The notes below the pieces were generated by a model. That model was not told the origin of the DNA and ran no database searches. It saw only the letters and a list, made by a program, of their open reading frames with translations. DNA of 52,409 nucleotides from the NCBI GenBank assembly GCA_017436575.1, contig JAFSCU010000031.1:1-52409 (forward strand), in the 5' to 3' direction. The translations under genes and the position numbers were made by a program. This DNA is from Oscillospiraceae bacterium. GTDB taxonomy: Bacteria; Bacillota; Clostridia; Oscillospirales; Ruminococcaceae. Within the stretch, counting starts at the first letter, position 1. The number at the start of each line of letters is the position of its first letter. Shown piece after piece: positions 20,202 to 28,689 of this stretch.

Positions 20202-21323
20202 CTAAACTCTGGCAGCTTTTTCTACGAAAACCGGAAGGTTTTCGTCGCCGATTAATTTCTTTTCTTTTGAGATAACAACATCTTTGTCGCAGATAACATT
20301 TTCCAGAACTACGCCATCTTCAACAACTGTATCCTGCATAAGAACGCAGTTTCTAACGATAGCGCCTTTGCCGATTTTAACGCCGCGGAACAGAACGCTG
20401 TTTTCTACATAACCTTCGATGTAACAACCGTCAGCACAGATAACTTCTTTTACTTCGCTGCCGATTGCATATCTTACAGGAGCATCATCTCTGATTTTTG
20501 TGTATACAGGATGTGCACCGAACAGGCCTTTCATTGTATCTTTGTTAACCATATCAAGGTTTGCATCAAAGTAAGATTTCAGGCTTGTGATTCTCTTGAG
20601 AACGCCTGTGTATTCATAACCAACAACTTTGATTTCGCCTACAATCTGCTGGAGAACATCTCTTTCAAAGTTTGTCAGGCCCTGTTTTACGCCTTCTTTA
20701 ACCAGTTTCAGCAGCAGTTCTTTGGAAATAACATAAGCCCACATAGAGTTGCATACAACATCCTGTGTATCATCGTTGATATAAACTTTGCTGATAACGC
20801 CATCTTCACCAACTTCAAACACAACGTTGTCTGTTTTTGATGCTGGGTCGATAACTTCTTTTTTATACAGAGCTGTAATATCAGCACCGGATTCTGCGTG
20901 TTTTTCCAGAACATCTTTGTAGTCGATGGAAGAAACGATACCGCTGTCTGCCAGAATAACTGTATCACAACCTGTTTTTTCTATGTAACCAACCACGTTG
21001 GACAGAGCCTGCAGTTTACCTGTGTAAACCTGAACACCTGTTTCACCGAATGGAGGGAAAACTTTCAGACCACCGATTTTTCTGGCAAGGTCGTATTCAC
21101 GGCCAGAGCCCAGATGGTCCATAAGGGACATATAGTTTCTTTTTACAATAAGGCCGATGTCACCGATGCCTGCTGCAACCATTTCAGACAGAGTAAAGTC
21201 AATCAGTCTGTAACGGCCGCCGAAAGGAACGCTGGCCATAGTTCTGAGTTTTGTCAGTTCGCCGATAGCATTATCGTGCATATTTGGGAAAATAATACCC
21301 AATACTTTATCGCCTTTAATCAT
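20202..21323 (-). CDS. glgD: GlgD, regulatory/partner subunit of ADP-glucose pyrophosphorylase (373 aa)
   Basis: GlgD is a GlgC paralogue in Firmicutes that forms hetero-oligomers with GlgC and modulates or boosts its activity. The N-terminal nucleotidyltransferase domain is recognisable (FGGRYRLIDFTLSEMVAAGI), but the catalytic start LLAGGxGxRL of GlgC is replaced by GIIFPNMHDNAIGELTKLR, as is usual for GlgD. A C-terminal left-handed beta-helix follows (ENSVLFRGVKIGKGAIVRN). It starts 2 nt after glgC, so the genes are translationally linked. Confidence 0.95.
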   Translation of the reverse strand: MIKGDKVLGIIFPNMHDNAIGELTKLRTMASVPFGGRYRLIDFTLSEMVAAGIGDIGLIVKRNYMSLMDHLGSGREYDLARKIGGLKVFPPFGETGVQVYTGKLQALSNVVGYIEKTGCDTVILADSGIVSSIDYKDVLEKHAESGADITALYKKEVIDPASKTDNVVFEVGEDGVISKVYINDDTQDVVCNSMWAYVISKELLLKLVKEGVKQGLTNFERDVLQQIVGEIKVVGYEYTGVLKRITSLKSYFDANLDMVNKDTMKGLFGAHPVYTKIRDDAPVRYAIGSEVKEVICADGCYIEGYVENSVLFRGVKIGKGAIVRNCVLMQDTVVEDGVVLENVICDKDVVISKEKKLIGDENLPVFVEKAARV

Positions 21324-21325
21324 GG

Positions 21326-22531
21326 TTATTCAGCCTCCTTAACATCTTCATAAATCATACCTTTTGCAGGTACTGACAGTTTTGCGCCAACTGTTACGCC
21401 GTTACCAAGAACTGCGATACCCCAGTTGTCCATATTTTCCATATTTTCAGGACGCTGGCCAACTGTTGCGCCTTCTTCAACAACACAGTTTTCGCCGATG
21501 ATTGCATACTGAATGTTTGCGCCTTTTTTGATTACTGAACCTGGCAGAACGATAGAATCGCGAACTGTTGCGCCTTCTTCTATAGTAACTGACTGGAACA
21601 GTACAGAGAAGTCAACATAACCGTCAACTACACAGCCTTCGGAAACCATAGAGTTTTCAACAACTGCCTGTGGGCCAACATACTGTGGTGGAACGTTATG
21701 TGTTCTGGAGTAGATTTTCCAGGAATTATCCCAAACATCAAATGGAACGTTAGGGTCCAGCAGGTCCATATTGGATTCCCACAGGGAGTCAATAGTACCA
21801 ACATCTTTCCAGTAGCCTTCAAAGTTGTAAGCATACAGTTTCTGGTCATCTGCCAGCATGGATGTGATGATGTTTTTACCAAAGTCGTTTTCAGATTCTG
21901 GGTTAGCTTCGTCTTCGATAAGGTATTTTTTCAGTTTTTCCCATGTGAAGATGTAAATACCCATGGAAGCCAGTGTTGAATCAGGATTTTTTGGTTTTTC
22001 TGTGAATTTAACGATTCTGCCTTCTTCGTTGCAAGTCATAATACCAAAACGGCTTGCTTCTTCCAGTGGAACATCCAGAACTGCGATAGTGATATCAGCA
22101 TTTCTTTCTTTATGCTGCTGCAGCATTTTTTCATAGTCCATTTTGTAGATATGGTCACCAGAAAGAATCAGAACATATTCTGGGTCATATCTTTCGATAA
22201 AGTTAATGTTCTGATAGATGGCATTTGCTGTGCCTTTGTACCAGTCACTGCCTGTTGCTTTCTGATATGGTGGCAGAACATGAACACCGCCGTACAGACG
22301 GTCAAGGTCCCATGGCTGGCCATTGCCCAGATATTCATTCAGTTCCAGTGGCTGATACTGTGTAAGAACGCCAACAGTGTCGATGCCGCTGTTTACACAG
22401 TTAGACAGTGGGAAGTCAATAATTCTGTATTTACCCCCAAAGTAAACCGCTGGTTTTGCAGTGGATTGTGTAAGTGCGTAGAGTCGGGAGCCCTGGCCGC
22501 CAGCCAGAAGCATAGCAATACACTCTTTCAT
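21326..22531 (-). CDS. glgC: Glucose-1-phosphate adenylyltransferase (401 aa)
   Basis: This is the first committed enzyme of glycogen synthesis: ATP plus glucose-1-phosphate gives ADP-glucose and pyrophosphate. The catalytic motif [11 protein letters not shown] is near residue 8, with [23 protein letters not shown] and the substrate-binding [10 protein letters not shown] beta-helix C-terminal domain includes [13 protein letters not shown]. It heads the glgCDA operon. Its approximately 150-nt leader contains an unexplained GC-rich element. Confidence 0.97.
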   Translation of the reverse strand: MKECIAMLLAGGQGSRLYALTQSTAKPAVYFGGKYRIIDFPLSNCVNSGIDTVGVLTQYQPLELNEYLGNGQPWDLDRLYGGVHVLPPYQKATGSDWYKGTANAIYQNINFIERYDPEYVLILSGDHIYKMDYEKMLQQHKERNADITIAVLDVPLEEASRFGIMTCNEEGRIVKFTEKPKNPDSTLASMGIYIFTWEKLKKYLIEDEANPESENDFGKNIITSMLADDQKLYAYNFEGYWKDVGTIDSLWESNMDLLDPNVPFDVWDNSWKIYSRTHNVPPQYVGPQAVVENSMVSEGCVVDGYVDFSVLFQSVTIEEGATVRDSIVLPGSVIKKGANIQYAIIGENCVVEEGATVGQRPENMENMDNWGIAVLGNGVTVGAKLSVPAKGMIYEDVKEAE

Positions 22532-22559
22532 AAGTATTTCCTCTCATTTCGTTTACTTT

Positions 22560-22680
22560 TTTCAGGTCAGACCTGTTATTTATTTTGTCAGCAGAAAGCG
22601 AGGATTCCTGCCATTGCCGCCTTTGAAAACAGCAAACACAGTATTGCCCACACCTTTCCGGGTGCAGGAAATACCTCCTC
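22560..22680 (-). other. GC-rich leader element upstream of glgC, with a possible small ORF
   Basis: In otherwise AT-rich DNA, 22590-22670 is GC-rich. Read on the minus strand it starts with GAGGAGG (22674-22680), has a small hairpin (GCACC/GGTGT) and an open frame (GTG at 22653 to TGA at 22588) for a hydrophobic peptide, VWAILCLLFSKAAMAGILAFC (21 residues). A palindrome, CAGGTCTGACCTG (22563-22575), follows. It lies inside the predicted glgC transcript. It could be a cis-regulatory RNA, a leader peptide or a mobile small repeat. Confidence 0.4.
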
Positions 22681-22686
22681 TATATT

Positions 22687-22714
22687 ATCTTACCATTTAT
22701 ACAGATTTTTTCAA
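22687..22714 (-). promoter_or_regulatory. Probable promoter of glgCDA
   Basis: On the minus strand TTGAAA (22709-22714), a 16-nt spacer and TAAGAT (22687-22692) give a start near 22680 and a leader of about 150 nt. The remaining sequence up to 22835 is AT-rich with nothing else recognised. Confidence 0.45.
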
Positions 22715-22835
22715 GTAAAATTTTATACAAAAATATCAAAAAACCACTGTATACCTTGCCTGTTTTTGTATAATATCTATATAAAAATATGTGAAAAAAT
22801 TTACTTTTTAACAATATTTTGTAATTAATTGTATA

Positions 22836-23621
22836 TCAGATACATACAGTGTGCTCTTTTCTGCCCACAAACACACATACAGAATCAACACCGTTTGCTT
22901 TCAGTGCAGCGATTACCTTGTCAAACCCATTTTTATGGCGTGATGCTGTATGGGCATCTGAGCCCAGTGTGATTTTCTTTCCCCCCAGGGAAGTGTACAG
23001 CGAAACAATATATTCCATTCTTTCCACAGTATCCGGGTCAGGAAAAGTTTTTGTATTGATTTCAAGTGCCTTGCCCTTTTCAATCAGTTTTGTAAACACT
23101 TCAGTCATCTGCTGCCTGTGCTTTGACAGGTCAGTGTGCCCCACATAGCGCAATACATAGTCGATATGGGCAAAGGTATCAAAATCATCAAATGCATCTA
23201 TAGCTTCAAGGGCCATCGTAAGATATTCGTGATAACAGTCATCAGCTGTTCTGCCTTCTCTGAACCGAAGTGTTGCCACATCGTATTCTTCGGTTTCATG
23301 TATTGAAAGTATAACCATATCAAAAGGGTATTTTTTTACTATATCCATATTTCTCTGATGTATGGATTTTTTCCAGCCCACCTCAATACCCAACAAAACA
23401 TTTACAGGATATTTTTCATTCAGCTGTGCCACTATCTGCCGCTGTTTTTCAATATCAGCCAGAATATCCTCGCCCTGAAAAATATAGCTTTCCAGGTCAG
23501 CGTGTTCGGTGGTGATAAAATACTCATCACCGTCAGCCACTGCTTTTCTTACATAGTTTTCCATGGGCTCTTTGCTGTCAAATGACAGTGATGAATGCAC
23601 ATGGCAATCAAATAGTTTCAT
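22836..23621 (-). CDS. PHP-domain phosphoesterase, histidinol-phosphatase (HisJ/HisK) type (261 aa)
   Basis: PHP enzymes bind three metals and hydrolyse phosphomonoesters; this subfamily often removes phosphate from L-histidinol phosphate. The metal-ligand motifs are all present: DCHVHSS at the N-terminus, TTEHAD, GIEVGW, SIHETE, HIDYV and a C-terminal GSDAHTA. The frame opens at 23648, but the ATG at 23621 has AAGGA at the right distance and gives the family N-terminus MKLFDCHVH. No histidine genes are adjacent, so the substrate remains open. Confidence 0.88.
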   Translation of the reverse strand: MKLFDCHVHSSLSFDSKEPMENYVRKAVADGDEYFITTEHADLESYIFQGEDILADIEKQRQIVAQLNEKYPVNVLLGIEVGWKKSIHQRNMDIVKKYPFDMVILSIHETEEYDVATLRFREGRTADDCYHEYLTMALEAIDAFDDFDTFAHIDYVLRYVGHTDLSKHRQQMTEVFTKLIEKGKALEINTKTFPDPDTVERMEYIVSLYTSLGGKKITLGSDAHTASRHKNGFDKVIAALKANGVDSVCVFVGRKEHTVCI

Positions 23622-23784
23622 AATCCAATCCTTCTTGAATGTTTGCAATAATATGATAAAATAATTACTATAATATTTTAATTATAACACAGATTAACGG
23701 GAAATGAACAAAAAGGTGATGCAATCACTTATTGTTTTACAAAAATATTTTATAATAGATACAATATATTCAAAGGAGATATTT

Positions 23785-24345
23785 ATGAATAACAAAAAGC
23801 AGAAAATTGCAATTTTTTCAGTGACTGCACTGCTGGTTTTTTCAATCTTTACAGGGCTGGTACAGCCATATATGAAAAACAAAGACAAAGATACGGTAAA
23901 TCCGGGCAGATTGCAGCAGGAAGAAAAGGTGGCGGTGCCTAATTTCCAGTTTACTGATGGCAATGGCAATACAGTAGACTTTGATGACTTCAAAGGCAAG
24001 CCTGTAATTATAAATTTCTGGGGTACATGGTGCCCATGGTGTGTGGAAGAAATGGATGATTTCAACACACTGGTTGGAGAATACGGCAACAAAGCAAATT
24101 TCATTTTTCTGGATGTGCCAAACGGCGAAGATGAAACACCTGAAAAGGTAAAGACATTTCTGAAAGACAAAGGCTATAACAATATTGTCAGCCATTATGA
24201 TTCAATGCTGGAAGGTTGCTATATGTTTGGTCTCAACAGCTTTCCTGTTACAGTTTATGTGGACAGGGAAGGCTATCTGTATGATGCCACTATTGGTATG
24301 ACAAACTATGATGCTGTAAAAGAAATTGTGGACAGTATGTTGTAA
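23785..24345 (+). CDS. TlpA/ResA-like membrane-anchored thioredoxin (186 aa)
   Basis: A single N-terminal membrane anchor (KIAIFSVTALLVFSIFTGLV) is followed by a thioredoxin-fold domain with the active site WCPWC in INFWGTWCPWCVEEM. The cis-Pro loop is FPVTVYVDREG. It should be a thiol-disulfide reductase on the outer face of the membrane. GGAGAT 8 bases upstream selects the ATG at 23785 over an upstream in-frame ATG at 23704. The next gene encodes CcdA, its likely electron donor. No cytochrome c genes are nearby, so the client may be another extracellular cysteine protein. Confidence 0.93.
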   Translation: MNNKKQKIAIFSVTALLVFSIFTGLVQPYMKNKDKDTVNPGRLQQEEKVAVPNFQFTDGNGNTVDFDDFKGKPVIINFWGTWCPWCVEEMDDFNTLVGEYGNKANFIFLDVPNGEDETPEKVKTFLKDKGYNNIVSHYDSMLEGCYMFGLNSFPVTVYVDREGYLYDATIGMTNYDAVKEIVDSML

Positions 24346-24391
24346 ATGCACTGAACGTGCACCCTTCAGAATAAAACATAAATTTACAAAA

Positions 24392-24434
24392 CTGTCATTC
24401 TGAGTGTGTGAAACGAGTCGAATAATCTTCGCAC
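24392..24434 (+). repeat. Diverged interspersed repeat (GTCATTCTGAG...GAATAATC type)
   Basis: In the tlpA-ccdA gap a stretch beginning CTGTCATTCTGAG and ending GTCGAATAATCTTCGC resembles a short repeat often found between genes in Firmicutes. The related unit in this window is at 7772-7800 on the opposite strand. The central part differs between the copies. Confidence 0.45.
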
Positions 24435-24458
24435 TTATAAAACAACAAAAGGAGTTTT

Positions 24459-25112
24459 ATGCAATATTTATTTACATTTTTTGAAGGCATATTCGCTTTT
24501 ATTTCCCCTTGCATATTGCCTATGCTGCCTATTTTTCTGGCATATCTTTCAGCTGATGAAAAACAGACTGTATCCAAAAGGCTGGTAAATACATTTTTCT
24601 TTGTACTTGGATTCACTACGGCATTTACACTGATGGGGGCCACAGCCTTTTCTCTGGGCAGTTTTATGGCAAGATACAAAGAGTTTTTAGTTAAACTGGC
24701 CGGTGTTATACTGGTATTTTTTGGTTTTGTTTATCTGGATTTCATACAGATTTCAACAAGTGGCAGTGGGCTGAAAAAAGGCAAAAGCGGCCCTGTGGGC
24801 AACTTTCTTTTTGGCATCAGCTATTCATTTGGCTGGACACCCTGTCTGGGTGCATTTTTAGGCAGTGCCCTTGCCATGGCCAGTGTGCAGGAAACAGTGG
24901 TGCAGGGTATGCTGCTGCTGACCTGTTTCGGACTGGGGCTGGGCGTGCCCTTTATGTTGTTTGCCGCTATGTACGAAAAACTGAAAGGTGTAACAACATT
25001 TCTAAAAAAACACAGCCAGACAATAAAGTATATCGGCGGCGGTATATTGATTGCAGTAGGCCTGTCAATGGTATTTGACCTGTTTGGTTATTATCTGGCA
25101 ATATTTTCATAA
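24459..25112 (+). CDS. ccdA: CcdA-type thiol-disulfide transmembrane transporter (217 aa)
   Basis: CcdA (the DsbD central domain) passes reducing equivalents from cytoplasmic thioredoxin across the membrane. Six hydrophobic segments are visible. The two conserved Cys-Pro motifs are present: SPCILPMLP near residue 17 and TPCLGAFLG near residue 128. The length is typical. The Shine-Dalgarno AAAGGAG precedes the ATG. With the upstream TlpA-like gene it forms a two-gene extracytoplasmic reduction pathway. Confidence 0.93.
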   Translation: MQYLFTFFEGIFAFISPCILPMLPIFLAYLSADEKQTVSKRLVNTFFFVLGFTTAFTLMGATAFSLGSFMARYKEFLVKLAGVILVFFGFVYLDFIQISTSGSGLKKGKSGPVGNFLFGISYSFGWTPCLGAFLGSALAMASVQETVVQGMLLLTCFGLGLGVPFMLFAAMYEKLKGVTTFLKKHSQTIKYIGGGILIAVGLSMVFDLFGYYLAIFS

Positions 25113-25115
25113 CAA

Positions 25116-25150
25116 AAAACCTCTGTACGATTGAATCTTACAGAGGTTTT
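25116..25150. terminator. Bidirectional terminator after ccdA
   Basis: AAAACCTCTGTA (25116-25127) and TACAGAGGTTTT (25139-25150) form a perfect 12-bp stem followed by ATTTTTC on the plus strand. It also serves the convergent small membrane gene. Confidence 0.9.
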
Positions 25151-25177
25151 ATTTTTCTATTTAATAAAGAAACTTAA

Positions 25178-25423
25178 TTATGGTGACTGTTTGTAAATTG
25201 GAATTTGTATTATACCTCTAACAATAATGCTTATGGTTCCAATTGCCGCAAAAATTTTTCCTATTAAAAGACAATTGTTCTGCATCTGCTGAAATCGGAT
25301 GTAAACCGCTGATGGTGCATCAAAAGTACCATTGTGTATATGCAAAAAGAATTGCGCACACAGTAAAGCAAGAACGCAGACAACAATACTAACTACGCCA
25401 ACGATTAGCAGTATTTTCTTCAT
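25178..25423 (-). CDS. Small membrane protein of unknown function (81 aa)
   Basis: Two hydrophobic segments are visible: residues 3-28 (ILLIVGVVSIVVCVLALLCA) and about 52-73 (LLIGKIFAAIGTISIIVRGI). A short loop containing FQQMQNN connects them. The Shine-Dalgarno GAGGTG lies 7 bases before the ATG. It belongs to no family I recognise. It is flanked by terminators on both sides and so is probably monocistronic. Confidence 0.65.
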   Translation of the reverse strand: MKKILLIVGVVSIVVCVLALLCAQFFLHIHNGTFDAPSAVYIRFQQMQNNCLLIGKIFAAIGTISIIVRGIIQIPIYKQSP

Positions 25424-25532
25424 ATTTACACCTCACAATTTGTCAAATTCATGTTTATCTAATACCCTTATGTTTTTATTATACCTTTCATATTTTACAT
25501 ATTCAAGTTACAGAACTGTCATATTCAAAACA

Positions 25533-25564
25533 AAAGGCAGATATGGATATCCATACCTGCCTTT
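25533..25564 (-). terminator. Terminator of walJ-rlmH
   Basis: AAAGGCAG-ATATGGAT (25533-25548) pairs with ATCCATACCTGCCTTT (25549-25564), 16 bp with one G-U pair on the minus strand and almost no loop. TTTTGTTTTG follows on that strand. Confidence 0.82.
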
Positions 25565-25575
25565 ATTGTATTATG

Positions 25576-26061
25576 TTATTTATGATATTTACTGCCTGCA
25601 TTTATAGACAGCGCGCGGTAAATCTGTTCCAGGGCTATAAGTCTGGCCAGCTGATGAGGGAATGTCATCTTTGAAAAGGACAGTCGCATCTGACTGGCGG
25701 CTTTCACCTTTTCGTGCAGTCCGTGACTGCTGCCGATAATAAGGCAGATGTTGGAAAAGCCTTCTACACCTTTCTGAGCTATGGTTTCAGCCAACTGTTC
25801 GCTGGACAGCTGTTTACCCTCAATGCAAAGTGTTATAACAAAACTCTGCTTTGGAATTGCCGTCAGAATCTTTACACTTTCTTTTTCCAGTGCTTTGTCT
25901 ATAAGTGTCTGATTCAGATTTTTTTCCGGCAGATGCTCATCGTCCAGTTCAATCAGTTTAAAGTTGCACATAGGTTTCAGGCGTTTTATGTACTCGTTGC
26001 AGCCGTCAGACAGAAAGCCTTTCTGCACTTTGCCCATAGCAATTATTGTGATATTCTGCAT
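25576..26061 (-). CDS. rlmH: 23S rRNA (pseudouridine-1915 N3)-methyltransferase RlmH (161 aa)
   Basis: RlmH is a SPOUT-class SAM-dependent enzyme that methylates pseudouridine 1915 in helix 69 of 23S rRNA. The C-terminal SAM-binding knot is visible (ICLIIGSSHGLHEKV, then FSKMTFPHQLARLIALEQIYRA), ending in the typical GSKYHK tail. The length of about 160 is standard. It starts 9 nt downstream of the WalJ-like gene; this adjacency is common in Firmicutes and supports both calls. Confidence 0.96.
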   Translation of the reverse strand: MQNITIIAMGKVQKGFLSDGCNEYIKRLKPMCNFKLIELDDEHLPEKNLNQTLIDKALEKESVKILTAIPKQSFVITLCIEGKQLSSEQLAETIAQKGVEGFSNICLIIGSSHGLHEKVKAASQMRLSFSKMTFPHQLARLIALEQIYRALSINAGSKYHK

Positions 26062-26070
26062 AAATCCCCC

Positions 26071-26862
26071 TTAAAATTCTGTGTCAGTTGTGATTTCGTG
26101 GCGTCGGTTTACCTTTACCTGTACATCATTGCCGATTATTATACCGTTGGCGATAGCAGTTTTCTGCACCTGTTCCAGTGCCAGTGCCGGTGTATTGTTA
26201 TTATTTGAAAGATGGCACAGCTGAATTTTGTTTACGCCACTTTCAATAAGACGCAGTGTAGTCTGGGCAGACTGCACATTTGACAGATGACCGTGGTTTG
26301 ATGCAATACGTGTTTTCAGATAATAAGGGTATGGACCTTCTTTCAGCATCTGCACATCATAATTTGATTCCACTACCGCCAGGTCAACATCTCTTAAATT
26401 CTGAAAGATATCTTCTGTAACAAAGCCAAGGTCAGTGGCAATGGACATTTTGTGTCCTTTACCTGTGGCAACTCGGAAACCCATACAGCCCACAGAATCG
26501 TGTGGAGTTTCAAAGCCTTTTACATAAAAATCACCGATATTGAAACCTGTGAAATTGATATCCTGCACATCAATATGCACAGGCAGCATATCACGGGCCA
26601 TAAGATAATCTGCTGTAGGCCGCCCTGTATAAACAGGAACACGAAGATTTTTCAGAAAAACTTTCAGACCGGAAACGTGGTCAGAGTGTTCGTGGCTGAC
26701 AAGTATGCCCTGCAGATTTTTTATATCCAGCCCCAGTTCTGTCAGGGCTTTGTTTGTAAGGCGGGCAGATTTGCCCATATCTATAAGAATAAACTTTCCG
26801 TTTTCTTCCACAACAGAACAGTTGCCGGAAGAACCGGAGTAAAGCGAAATATATCTTGCCAT
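26071..26862 (-). CDS. walJ: WalJ/YycJ-like metallo-beta-lactamase-fold hydrolase (263 aa)
   Basis: The metal-binding motif HEHSDH (about 57-62) and the starts SLYSGSSGNC and ILIDMG identify the YycJ/WalJ group of MBL-fold proteins. Members are implicated in DNA metabolism or coordination of division with replication; the exact reaction is not settled. The walKR kinase genes that often accompany it are not in this window, but the downstream rlmH neighbour is conserved. It is cytoplasmic with no signal peptide. Confidence 0.85.
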   Translation of the reverse strand: MARYISLYSGSSGNCSVVEENGKFILIDMGKSARLTNKALTELGLDIKNLQGILVSHEHSDHVSGLKVFLKNLRVPVYTGRPTADYLMARDMLPVHIDVQDINFTGFNIGDFYVKGFETPHDSVGCMGFRVATGKGHKMSIATDLGFVTEDIFQNLRDVDLAVVESNYDVQMLKEGPYPYYLKTRIASNHGHLSNVQSAQTTLRLIESGVNKIQLCHLSNNNNTPALALEQVQKTAIANGIIIGNDVQVKVNRRHEITTDTEF

Positions 26863-26894
26863 TGCTTTTCCTTTGATTGATTTGGTTGGTGGAA

Positions 26895-27145
26895 ATTATT
26901 GTTTAGCACACTGGACGTGTGCTGAATACGTAGGGGATGGCGTCCTCGACATCCCGTGTAATAAATCGTGAAACGATTTATTACGTATAAGGAACGCCGC
27001 AAGCGGCTGATTATTTATATAGTTTAGTGGAAATATCTGATTTTTTATGCCATTGCTCGCTTCGGGCGCGGCTCGCATTTGCGCGCGGTCGGCAACGCAG
27101 TTGCCTTCCACGGCAAAACGGCATTATGTGCTATTCGCACATAAA
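26895..27145. repeat. Intergenic cluster of palindromes and repeats between walJ and murA
   Basis: The 355-nt gap contains no convincing gene but a string of compact structures. These are a GCACAC/GTGTGC hairpin (26906-26922), repeat B copy 1 (26930-26957), a perfect 12-bp hairpin GTAATAAATCGT/ACGATTTATTAC (26958-26984), a GC-rich block (27055-27090), GGCAAC-GCA-GTTGCC (27091-27105) and TATGTGC/GCACATA (27125-27143). The composition differs sharply from the surrounding genes. It looks like nested interspersed elements. Confidence 0.65.
26930..26957 (+). repeat. Interspersed repeat family B, copy 1
   Basis: This 28-nt unit of the form GTAGGGGATGGC..CCTCGAC..CCCGT matches copy 2 (34855-34882, opposite strand) at 23 of 28 positions. 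The internal GGGATG/CATCCC can form a stem. Confidence 0.65.
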
Positions 27146-27170
27146 CAATAATTTACTGCATTCTCTTAAT

Positions 27171-27201
27171 AAAGCGGAGTGTTGAAACAGCACTCCGCTT
27201 T
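27171..27201 (-). terminator. Terminator of murA
   Basis: AAAGCGGAGTG (27171-27181) and CACTCCGCTTT (27191-27201) form a perfect 11-bp stem 17 nt after the murA stop. The T-run on the minus strand is short. Confidence 0.8.
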
Positions 27202-27217
27202 TAATCTATGAATATTA

Positions 27218-28510
27218 TCAATATGCCTTTTTCAGCAGGTCATTTTCAGGAATATTTACCTTTACAATGTCGCCGCCAAGTGCGCGTATTTTCTTTACAA
27301 TATCAACATATCCGCGCTCTACATGTTTGATTTCTGTAATTTCACTTTGGCCTTCAGCTGTCAGGGCAGCTATAATCAGTGCTGCACCTGCACGCAGGTC
27401 AGTTGCTTTTACAGGGGCCGGACGAAGTTTTTCCACACCTTCAAATACAGCAACCTTTCCTTCCACTTTGATGCTGGCACCCATTTTTGCCAGTTCATCA
27501 CAGTATCTGAAACGGCTGTCCCAGATGCTTTCTGTAATGATTGATGTGCCTTTTGCATAGCACAGCAGCACAGCCATTACAGACTGCAGGTCTGTTGGAA
27601 AGCCCGGATGAGGCATAGTTTTAATATTTGTATTGTGATACTCGTCTGCACCAACTACATGCACAGCTTCGTCAAATTCTTCAACTGTTGCACCTACTGC
27701 ACGGATTTTGCTGGTGATGGATTCCAGATGTTCAGGAATAACATTTCTTATCATAATGTCGCCTCTTGTGGCTGCTGCTGCAACCATAAAAGTACCTGCT
27801 TCAATCTGGTCAGGAACAACTGTATATGTGGCACCGTGCATTTTTTCAACGCCACGGATTTTGATAACGTCTGTCCCTGCCCCGCGGATATCTGCACCCA
27901 TTGTGTTCAGAAAGTTTGCAACATCAACAATATGTGGCTCTTTTGCAACGTTTTCCAGAATTGTTGTACCTTTTGCCATAACTGCTGCCAGCATAGCATT
28001 GATAGTGGCGCCTACTGAAATAGTGTCAAAGAATACATGTGCCCCCTGCAAATCTTCTGAAGAAACATTGATCATTGCATAATCCAGGTTATACTCTGCA
28101 CCCAGGGCCATAAAGGCTTTCAGATGCTGGTCGATAGGGCGTGCACCCAGGTCACAGCCGCCTGGCATTGGTACACTGGCTTTGCCGTAAAGGGACAGCA
28201 AACTGCCCAGGAAGTAGTATGATGCACGGAACTGCACACCCAGTTCCATAGGAACTGTTGTTGTGTCCAGTGTAGATGTGTCGATTTCAAGTATGGATGG
28301 GCTGATTCGTCTTACTCTTGCACCCATTTCTTTAAGAATTTCAATTTCAGTGCGGATGTCGCTGATGTCCGGTACGTTTTCCAGCACACACACATCCTTT
28401 GCCAGAACTGTTGCAGGCAGAAGAGCAACTGCAGAGTTTTTGGCACCACTGATAAAAACTTCACCTTTTAATGGTTTGCCACCATTGATGATATACTTTT
28501 CCAAATTCAT
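27218..28510 (-). CDS. murA: UDP-N-acetylglucosamine 1-carboxyvinyltransferase (430 aa)
   Basis: MurA transfers enolpyruvate from PEP to UDP-GlcNAc, the first committed step of peptidoglycan synthesis. The active-site Lys24-Asn25 lies in SGAKNSA. The catalytic Cys119 lies in PMPGGCDLGARP, so the enzyme is predicted to be fosfomycin-sensitive. The length of 430 and two-domain inside-out barrel pattern are normal. AAAGGAG is upstream of the ATG. It is a monocistronic unit. Firmicutes often carry two murA paralogues; only one is in the window. Confidence 0.97.
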   Translation of the reverse strand: MNLEKYIINGGKPLKGEVFISGAKNSAVALLPATVLAKDVCVLENVPDISDIRTEIEILKEMGARVRRISPSILEIDTSTLDTTTVPMELGVQFRASYYFLGSLLSLYGKASVPMPGGCDLGARPIDQHLKAFMALGAEYNLDYAMINVSSEDLQGAHVFFDTISVGATINAMLAAVMAKGTTILENVAKEPHIVDVANFLNTMGADIRGAGTDVIKIRGVEKMHGATYTVVPDQIEAGTFMVAAAATRGDIMIRNVIPEHLESITSKIRAVGATVEEFDEAVHVVGADEYHNTNIKTMPHPGFPTDLQSVMAVLLCYAKGTSIITESIWDSRFRYCDELAKMGASIKVEGKVAVFEGVEKLRPAPVKATDLRAGAALIIAALTAEGQSEITEIKHVERGYVDIVKKIRALGGDIVKVNIPENDLLKKAY

Positions 28511-28656
28511 TCTCCTTTGGAATAAAAATTTATATAAACTTAATTTCTCTTTTAAAATTCACCTTATTATTTTACTCATAAAATATATAAGTAAACATTA
28601 ATAATACAGGGAATATTTTGTGTTTTTGATACATATTATATTTTATTATATGTATG

Positions 28657-28683
28657 GGGCTGTCTGGCTGTTACAGACAGCCC
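28657..28683 (-). terminator. Hairpin after the M23 peptidase gene
   Basis: GGGCTGTCT (28657-28665) and AGACAGCCC (28675-28683) form a perfect 9-bp stem seven bases after the stop codon. The T-run lies on the plus-strand side; the minus strand is only AT-rich after the stem, so termination efficiency is uncertain. Confidence 0.55.
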
Positions 28684-28689
28684 TGTTTT

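Noticed and set aside
22112-22828. Plus-strand 238-codon frame opposite glgC and its leader
   Set aside because: It overlaps the glgC coding region antisense, has no homology that I recognise and lacks a start signal; only its GC-rich part (22590-22670) is unusual.
24346-24458. A small gene between the thioredoxin and ccdA genes
   Set aside because: No frame with a ribosome binding site; the stretch is explained by a repeat copy and the ccdA start signal.
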